From Chitinophagaceae bacterium (GTDB lineage Bacteria; Bacteroidota; Bacteroidia; Chitinophagales; Chitinophagaceae), in NCBI GenBank assembly GCA_947446645.1, contig CANFHA010000013.1:1-64000 (forward strand): 64,000 bases of DNA, in the 5' to 3' direction. Position numbers and translations under genes: made by a program. The notes under the pieces were generated by a model, which ran no database searches, had not been told where the DNA came from, and saw nothing but the letters and a program-made list of their open reading frames with translations. Shown one piece after another: positions 59,667-64,000 of the stretch; within the stretch, counting starts at the first letter, position 1; each line of letters opens with the position of its first letter.

Positions 59667-60332
59667 TTAGAGGTTATAATCCGAGGCATCTACAAGAGAA
59701 TATTCACCCATTTGTCCGAGTTCGCCTATTTCACCAACTTCTTCCATATCTCCCATCCCTATCCCGGTCATCTGCATGTGCGCCATCCCGCTTTCCTCGA
59801 TTTGCTGTTCGATGCTGTCCAAAGCGGTCAGGTCATGATGGTATGCCTGCCTGTCGTTGGGGTAGTTAAAGAACTGAAGTTCCCCGAATCCGGCGGTTTC
59901 CTCTTTAGATTGTTTACCGGGTGCTGCATTCTTATTCATGACTTTGTCGAGGTAGGTTTTTTCGATAAAATTGTCCTTGTAAGCATTAATACGCCCTTTG
60001 ATTGATTGCATATCCATGCCGTCCAACCCCTGAACCGATTTAGATTGCTGGAAGCCATTGGCAGCCATCATACCGATACCAAGCAGGGTTGCCAGCCTGT
60101 TACCCATATAATGCCCCGTACCTGTCACGCCTATGCCAATTATCAGGGAGGGCTTACCAATTGCCGCACCGATTAAACCGCCGCCAACTACTCCAACAAG
60201 AATGTCCTTACCCGTTTCAAGCAATGAGTTTTTTACATCTCCCTTTGTTTCAAGATTATGCGTCATGCTACCGAGGATGTTCTTTTTTGCATCCTTCTTG
60301 GCATAACTGTTTCCTTTTTTCTTTTTGCTCAT
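59667..60332 (-). CDS. Glycine-rich membrane protein
   Basis: 221 residues. Very basic N-terminus (MSKKKKGNSYAKKDAKKN), then two glycine-zipper membrane segments: DILVGVVGGGLIGAAIGKPSLIIGIGV and LATLLGIGMMAANGF (about 40-95). The C-terminal half is polar and methionine- and glycine-rich (MAHMQMTGIGMGDMEEVGEIG). The basic end could contact DNA and the zippers a membrane, as in internal-membrane viruses. No family recognised. Confidence 0.65.
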   Translation of the reverse strand: MSKKKKGNSYAKKDAKKNILGSMTHNLETKGDVKNSLLETGKDILVGVVGGGLIGAAIGKPSLIIGIGVTGTGHYMGNRLATLLGIGMMAANGFQQSKSVQGLDGMDMQSIKGRINAYKDNFIEKTYLDKVMNKNAAPGKQSKEETAGFGELQFFNYPNDRQAYHHDLTALDSIEQQIEESGMAHMQMTGIGMGDMEEVGEIGELGQMGEYSLVDASDYNL

Positions 60333-60356
60333 GATTATTGATTTTTTATTACCGTG

Positions 60357-62249
60357 TTATAAAAGCGCCTTCGATTTTATTTTGCCGTGTTGTTTTGATT
60401 TATGGTGATGCGATTTGCGATGATGATTTTTCCCCTTGTGGTGCGGAGTACCATGCATTGGTTTTGAGTGGGGTGGAGCGGGCGAGGCCGGATGAGACTT
60501 CATTGCCTTTGCCGCTATTGCAATTATACCCAGCCCCGCTACACCGATACCTGCCGGAACAATCCATTTTTTGTTCTTGTCCCAAAAACCTTCTTTTGGC
60601 GTATCACCATTTCCACCACCGGAACCACCATCCCCGCCTGCATCGGATTGTTTCGCAGGCGCTTCAGGGCTGCCACCTCCGCCACTTCCATCGCCACCAC
60701 CATCGCCACCACCACCGGAACCACCGCCAGAGCTACCTCCCCCTGCATCACTACCGGAACCACTGCCTTTGCTTACTGCGGTACTGCCGCCACCATTATC
60801 GCCGGAACTGTTATCGCCGCCGTCTGATGTGGTTGTGCCACCGCCTCCTGCATCTGCGGAAGGGTCAGTTCCATCCTTGCCACCGGCAGGGATTTCTTTT
60901 TCTGCATCCGCATTTGTTTTTTCGTCAAAATCTTTAGACCCTGCGCCCTTACCATGAAATATATCTCCTATCTTTTTTAAGGTTGAAGCAATGGCTGCGA
61001 TTACTCCTGATGCAGCGGTTATCATTGCCATTGATACAGGCTCACCAAGTTCACCAAGCGACTGAATGTCATTTTCTGAAAAGAAAATATCGTCTCCTAA
61101 TAGCTGTCGCAGTGGCATGTGCTTGTGCAATGCATTAACAGGATGATCGGGATGCATAGGACTAAGCCTGTGATGTTGGCGCATACCATGTGTGTGTTGC
61201 ATACCGTAATTGTGAGGGCCGTCTCTGTGTTCATAGAGGCTGCCGAATCCTTCCAATCCATGTACCGCATGGTCTTTATTGCCTTTACCCTGAAGAATGG
61301 CTTTTTTGAAATTGGAAGTCTTACCTCCTGCACCGTAAAAGATTTTTTCGAGTTTTTCACGTGCCTGAACCAGCCTTTTCCACTTGTCCAGGTTCACGCC
61401 TTTGGCTTTAGCCTGTTCGGGTGTCATATAGCTCCAGCGAAGCCGTTTAGCAATATTGCCTATATTCAGCTTCATCGATGCAAGCACACCATTTCTCAAG
61501 GCTACCGTAGCGGGATTTACCTTGTTGACTACATTGAGGACTTTTTTCAGGTCAAGTTTCTTTAAGCTTTTCCCGATTTTTTTGAAAAAGCCACCGCCCT
61601 TCTTTTTGCTCCCGCCTTTCTTTTTTCCGAACAACTTGCCCAATTCAGCCATTTCATCTGAACCATCAAGCAGGTATTCGTTGTTGCCGATGTTATCTAA
61701 TCCGTTTAAATACTGTAAATCCATTGGATAATCTTTTTTTTCACTGTATGGTACTTCATGGTCGAATTTGTCCGTTACGCAGTCCAAAATGACTTGTTTG
61801 TTATTGGGCAGTAACGCAATGGGGTAGATGTGCTGGAAGTAGTCCCTGCTGTACTTTGTTATCCGCAGCTTATGCCTTATCCCCAAATTGGTCAGTATGC
61901 TGCTGATAAATGTGGTATAGCAATCGCAATCCACCCCGCTTTTGCGGTCATGCCATGAACGTGCCGGACTTCTTATTTGCTCGTAACCGTCCCTGTCTTT
62001 CTGGTAGGCAATATGGTTGTACACAAAATGCCAGATATTTCGGCAGGTCTCATAATTATTACGGCCTCTCAGAACGTTGGCAATGCCTTTGGTGTGGTCG
62101 AGCGTCTTATTAACCACTTGTGGTATAAACGCCACTGTATCGTTTACGCCTGCATTCTTTTGTACCGTATGAGTATCAACGTTTGCCTTTGGAAACAGAT
62201 GGTCATATTGCAAACCGCTTTTAATGTTCCTGTGTTTTCTTGCTTCCAT
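60357..62249 (-). CDS. Transglutaminase-like protein with Gly/Ser-rich region and C-terminal anchor
   Basis: 630 residues, no signal peptide. Residues about 65-200 form a transglutaminase-like core: SGVDCDCYTTFISSILTNLG (C), YFQHIYPIALLPN (H) and VILDCVTDKF (D), the full C-H-D triad. Then a lysine-rich linker with GKKKGGSKKKGGGFFKKIGK near 210, KVNPATVALRNGVLASMKLN and YMTPEQAKAKGVNLDKWKR. Residues about 455-545 are almost only G, S, D and A, then a membrane segment WIVPAGIGVAGLGIIAIAAKAM (about 570-590) and a His/Lys/Ser-rich tail. Likely a bulky membrane-anchored virion protein that crosslinks or cleaves peptides. The same gene starts at 82 in element 1. Confidence 0.75.
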   Translation of the reverse strand: MEARKHRNIKSGLQYDHLFPKANVDTHTVQKNAGVNDTVAFIPQVVNKTLDHTKGIANVLRGRNNYETCRNIWHFVYNHIAYQKDRDGYEQIRSPARSWHDRKSGVDCDCYTTFISSILTNLGIRHKLRITKYSRDYFQHIYPIALLPNNKQVILDCVTDKFDHEVPYSEKKDYPMDLQYLNGLDNIGNNEYLLDGSDEMAELGKLFGKKKGGSKKKGGGFFKKIGKSLKKLDLKKVLNVVNKVNPATVALRNGVLASMKLNIGNIAKRLRWSYMTPEQAKAKGVNLDKWKRLVQAREKLEKIFYGAGGKTSNFKKAILQGKGNKDHAVHGLEGFGSLYEHRDGPHNYGMQHTHGMRQHHRLSPMHPDHPVNALHKHMPLRQLLGDDIFFSENDIQSLGELGEPVSMAMITAASGVIAAIASTLKKIGDIFHGKGAGSKDFDEKTNADAEKEIPAGGKDGTDPSADAGGGGTTTSDGGDNSSGDNGGGSTAVSKGSGSGSDAGGGSSGGGSGGGGDGGGDGSGGGGSPEAPAKQSDAGGDGGSGGGNGDTPKEGFWDKNKKWIVPAGIGVAGLGIIAIAAKAMKSHPASPAPPHSKPMHGTPHHKGKNHHRKSHHHKSKQHGKIKSKALL

Positions 62250-62252
62250 TCA

Positions 62253-62735
62253 TTACTTTTTTATGGTCAAATCCTGTTTGTGTTCGTATGCAACCTGTGT
62301 CCAGCCTAAGTCAACCGTAGTTATTACGCCTACCGTGAAAACAATGGATTGTCTATTAGTCAGGGCTTTAACCATATCATACACAACCGAGAAAAAACTG
62401 AGTACCGGGATTTTTACCATCATGTCCTTTATCAGCACTTGTCCGTATGCCGGAATTTTAATGTCCTTGTTGATGACCTGTGAACTGCCTACCAAAACAT
62501 TTTTATGTGTTAGCTCAATAAAGGGGTACTTAATTTTAAAGCTCGCTCCCGTTGGGTTTTTAAGCAGTGCGTCCACTTTTATGGTCAATCCTTCAAGGCT
62601 AAGTTGGTAAATGCTCGCATTTGGTATTACCTGCAATTGCACCTGCGCCCTGCTTATTCTATTATAGTAAGCTATGAGTGCAATCGTTCCTGCTCCAATG
62701 ACTGTTCCGACAATTACCTTATTAGTTAAACTCAT
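62253..62735 (-). CDS. LEA14-like membrane-anchored protein (element 2 copy)
   Basis: 160 residues. Hydrophobic anchor VIVGTVIGAGTIALIAYY at about 7-24, then the LEA_2-like beta domain (LSLEGLTIKVDALLKNPTG, YPFIELTHKNVLVGSSQV, IPAYGQVLIKDMMVKIPVLS). Nearly identical to 54-566 in the domain. Ends 3 bp before the transglutaminase-like gene and overlaps the small membrane protein upstream by 4 bp. LEA14-like domains bind hydrophobic or membrane surfaces in other systems. Confidence 0.8.
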   Translation of the reverse strand: MSLTNKVIVGTVIGAGTIALIAYYNRISRAQVQLQVIPNASIYQLSLEGLTIKVDALLKNPTGASFKIKYPFIELTHKNVLVGSSQVINKDIKIPAYGQVLIKDMMVKIPVLSFFSVVYDMVKALTNRQSIVFTVGVITTVDLGWTQVAYEHKQDLTIKK

Positions 62736-62929
62736 TGTTTTTTATCTTTTCTTTTTCTGTCTAAGTAGTCGGCTGTTAATTTATATCCAAGCCATATTGC
62801 GCCTCCTAATAAGGCTTTCAGTCCGTAATCAACTAACCCGGTTACATCTACGTTGGCAAGTAGTATTGTTCCGGTAAGCAATACGTTACTGAAGTGCGAA
62901 GTGCTTTGTGCTGCGTCTGTTTTCAACAT
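62732..62929 (-). CDS. Small membrane protein, first gene of the structural operon (element 2)
   Basis: 65 residues. MLKTDAAQSTSHFSNV, then GTILLANVDVTGLVDYGLKALLGGAIWLGYKLTADYL and basic tail DRKRKDKKQ. Closely similar to 553-759. The promoter at 62949-62981 lies 20 bp upstream. Its TAA overlaps the LEA-like start (ATGA). Confidence 0.75.
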   Translation of the reverse strand: MLKTDAAQSTSHFSNVLLTGTILLANVDVTGLVDYGLKALLGGAIWLGYKLTADYLDRKRKDKKQ

Positions 62930-62948
62930 ATTTTTTCATTTGAGGTTG

Positions 62949-62981
62949 CGAAGATATTATTGGCGAAAAGGGGTACTTTCC
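62949..62981 (-). promoter_or_regulatory. Promoter of the element 2 structural operon
   Basis: On the minus strand GGAAAGTACCCCTTTT starts at 62981, with -7 box TATCTTCG at 62956-62949. Same layout and spacing as at 812-780 and 1722-1690. Confidence 0.65.
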
Positions 62982-63005
62982 AGATTTGTGTCGGTTTGTG
63001 CAGGG

Positions 63006-63040
63006 TTTTGCAAAACATTGTTCAGTTGTGCAGAACATTG
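63006..63040. repeat. Direct repeats upstream of the structural promoter
   Basis: GCAAAACATTG at 63010-63020 and GCAGAACATTG at 63030-63040, spaced by two helical turns; a third GCAAAACATGG lies at 63908-63918. They sit on the upstream side of the promoter and next to the HTH gene, as an operator would. Confidence 0.5.
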
Positions 63041-63052
63041 TCTTTTTCCCGG

Positions 63053-63274
63053 TTAATTATCTAATGGTATTTCGGTTGGCAAGCCAAGTTTTTCGATAAT
63101 TATCATAACCTGGCTTATGTTAAAATAGCGTCCCTGTTTTTCCCCGATCTCATCGGCAAAGGGGCTTATCCATTTCTTGAACGTTCTTTCACAAACGTCA
63201 TAGACAGAAGCCAGTTCAGCGATTGAATAAGGCATCACTTTTATCTTCCCGTCTTTTACTATTGGTCGTGCCAT
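63053..63274 (-). CDS. Small helix-turn-helix protein (DUF4248-like), element 2
   Basis: 73 residues. SIAELASVYDVCERTFKKWI then PFADEIGEKQGRYF and SQVMIIIEKLGLP: the same family as 884-1117 and 9346-9561. Directly downstream of 63280-63819 and just upstream of the structural promoter and its repeats. Proposed regulator of that promoter, by position only. Confidence 0.72.
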   Translation of the reverse strand: MARPIVKDGKIKVMPYSIAELASVYDVCERTFKKWISPFADEIGEKQGRYFNISQVMIIIEKLGLPTEIPLDN

Positions 63275-63279
63275 AAAGA

Positions 63280-63819
63280 TTATTTGCTTGGATTAAGGAG
63301 TTGTGAGTAGATGATTGAAGTGTAGAATAATCGGATTAGCCCGTACTCTTTCAGTTGCAGCAGTTTTTTACGGCACTTTATGAATGCTTTGCTGTAAGGC
63401 TTATTTGTGTATTGCCAATATGATTTGGCTAAAATGTATATGTACTCACGATAATCAGGGATTTCCGCTCTCTTTTGTTGCAGCTTATTATACCACGATA
63501 GTGTCTCAGGAAACCCATACTGAAAGTGCTTATTAAACCAAATTGAGGGGTGAGGCAAGTATTTTGGTGTTTCGTCCACAAAATATTGGTTGGCAAGAAT
63601 GATCCTTTCGCAAAAGGCTATAAAGGCTTTTTGCAGGTCTGTGCTTGAAAGGAAATAGTTGGTTATTTCCTGCTTTACCCGTTCTACTTCTTTAGGATAA
63701 AAGTGTTCCTCTTGCCACAATGCTGCATAGGCGAATTGCCATGCGGCATTTGAAAGTTTTTCAATTGGGGGAGTTTTCTTTGACTTGCTATTTGCAGGCT
63801 TTAATGCGATCTGTGCCAT
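63280..63819 (-). CDS. Conserved element protein, paired with the small HTH gene (element 2)
   Basis: 179 residues from the ATG at 63819, which has AGGA upstream; a TTG at 63840 overlaps the -7 box and is rejected. Shares IAFCERIILA near the middle, HPSIWFN, and the C-terminal CRKKLLQLKEYGLIRLFY with 1120-1662. Helical, no membrane segment. No known domain. First gene of the regulatory pair. Confidence 0.7.
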   Translation of the reverse strand: MAQIALKPANSKSKKTPPIEKLSNAAWQFAYAALWQEEHFYPKEVERVKQEITNYFLSSTDLQKAFIAFCERIILANQYFVDETPKYLPHPSIWFNKHFQYGFPETLSWYNKLQQKRAEIPDYREYIYILAKSYWQYTNKPYSKAFIKCRKKLLQLKEYGLIRLFYTSIIYSQLLNPSK

Positions 63820-63837
63820 GTCCTTTATTTTCGGACG

Positions 63838-63845
63838 CAAAGATG
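63838..63845 (-). promoter_or_regulatory. -7 box of the regulatory pair (element 2)
   Basis: CATCTTTG on the minus strand, the same box as at 1697-1690. The upstream part (GTGAAACGGGGTTTTT at 63870-63855) is only loosely similar to the GGAAAGTA motif. Confidence 0.45.
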
Positions 63846-63960
63846 AATTAGCCTAAAAACCCCGTTTCACGGTTTGGGTAGAGTTGTGCCTGGTTATTCA
63901 GAGTAATGCAAAACATGGATGGATAAGTCCGGGAAGGGTTGCTTTGGACTTCTTTATGCC

Positions 63961-63990
63961 GGAATGTTCCGAGTTATTCCGAGTTGTTCC
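63961..63990. repeat. Ten-bp iterated repeat at the right edge
   Basis: GGAATGTTCC, GAGTTATTCC, GAGTTGTTCC: TTCC repeated every 10 bp. It lies in the divergent control region of element 2, the place of the dyad at 1786-1835 in element 1. Confidence 0.5.
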
Positions 63991-64000
63991 AAAATCCCAA

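Larger units (their letters stand above)
42969..64000. mobile_element. Integrated element 2, virus-like, cut by window edge
   Basis: Left end: a 3' tRNA fragment with terminator followed by the sequence found only on the element side. Content: two AT-rich cargo genes (43127, 44035), a replication unit (44912-51064), a structural unit (51121-62929) and a regulatory pair (63053-63819). The right end, with cargo, recombinase and an intact tRNA, is expected beyond 64000 by analogy to element 1. Homology between the starts of the two operons shows both are one family. The viral nature is inferred from the lysis, fibre and shell-like proteins. Confidence 0.65.

Noticed and set aside
60468-60957. 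Proline-rich open frames opposite the Gly/Ser-rich region
   Set aside because: They are the antisense of the Gly/Ser-rich part of the transglutaminase-like gene, where GGN/AGN codons read as proline and serine.
44912-62929. Tailed-phage or contractile injection system
   Set aside because: No terminase, portal, tape-measure, sheath, tube or baseplate protein can be recognised; the lambda-R-like enzyme alone is not enough.
1-64000. CRISPR array or cas genes
   Set aside because: No set of regularly spaced identical repeats of 25-40 bp and no Cas-like protein was seen.

Overview
The window comes from a Bacteroidota chromosome, most likely a Chitinophagaceae-like soil or freshwater bacterium. 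This rests on secreted proteins with type IX secretion (T9SS) C-terminal sorting domains, a gldF-gldG gliding locus, a lipoprotein-anchored Czc efflux pump fused to its outer-membrane channel, and promoters that fit the Bacteroidota -33/-7 pattern (TTTG, then TAnnTTTG). No species can be named from the sequence alone.

Layout. (a) 1-11456 is the right-hand part of an integrated element (element 1). It has the start of a leftward operon of small membrane proteins, AT-rich cargo (WG-repeat membrane protein, two DUF262 genes, an XRE/ImmA-type regulator), and a large serine recombinase whose reading frame runs straight into an intact tRNA-Pro(CGG). (b) 11.6-35.7 kb is ordinary chromosome: aroB-aroA-aroC, two paralogous T9SS cargo proteins, a C10 peptidase, MazG-like and MoxR proteins, a ParE/RelE-type toxin-antitoxin pair, paaZ, an enoyl-CoA hydratase, a GldN-like protein, an RsmB/NOP2 methyltransferase, a VanX-like gene with an in-frame stop, and gldF-gldG-DUF4340. 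(c) 35.8-42.9 kb holds a heavy-metal efflux operon framed by direct repeats and an old integration scar. (d) 42969-64000 is most of a second element of the same family (element 2). It begins at a 3' tRNA fragment with its terminator and runs out of the window before its own recombinase.

The most interesting part is element 2. A leftward transcription unit (63.8 to 51.1 kb) encodes about twenty mostly small proteins. Many carry a single N-terminal membrane segment. They include a lambda-R-like transglycosylase, an amidase-fold protein lacking metal ligands, a peptidoglycan-binding protein, a protein with two annexin-like repeats, a transglutaminase-fold protein, an LEA14-like protein, a coiled-coil fibre protein, two holin-like proteins, and a 238-residue protein with features of a capsid or shell subunit. 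A second unit (51.06 to 44.9 kb) encodes a methylase-helicase of the strawberry-notch type and a RadA-like ATPase. No terminase, portal, tail or sheath protein is recognisable. I read this as a candidate integrated virus of tailless, membrane-containing type, or a virus-derived membrane-anchored particle; that reading is inference. The first five genes of the same operon are visible at the left edge as element 1, so two members of the family lie in one chromosome.

The recombinase crosses its own attachment site. In the integrated state its C-terminus is read from the antisense of tRNA-Pro. In the excised circle it should end in a different tail (MTGQLSNLFI...), which is found at the far end of element 2 and, degenerate, at 35.8 kb. 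The element also brings a replacement terminator for the tRNA inside the recombinase coding sequence. A shared 33-bp promoter architecture (GGAAAGTA-S-CCC... then the -7 box) precedes the homologous operons of both elements.
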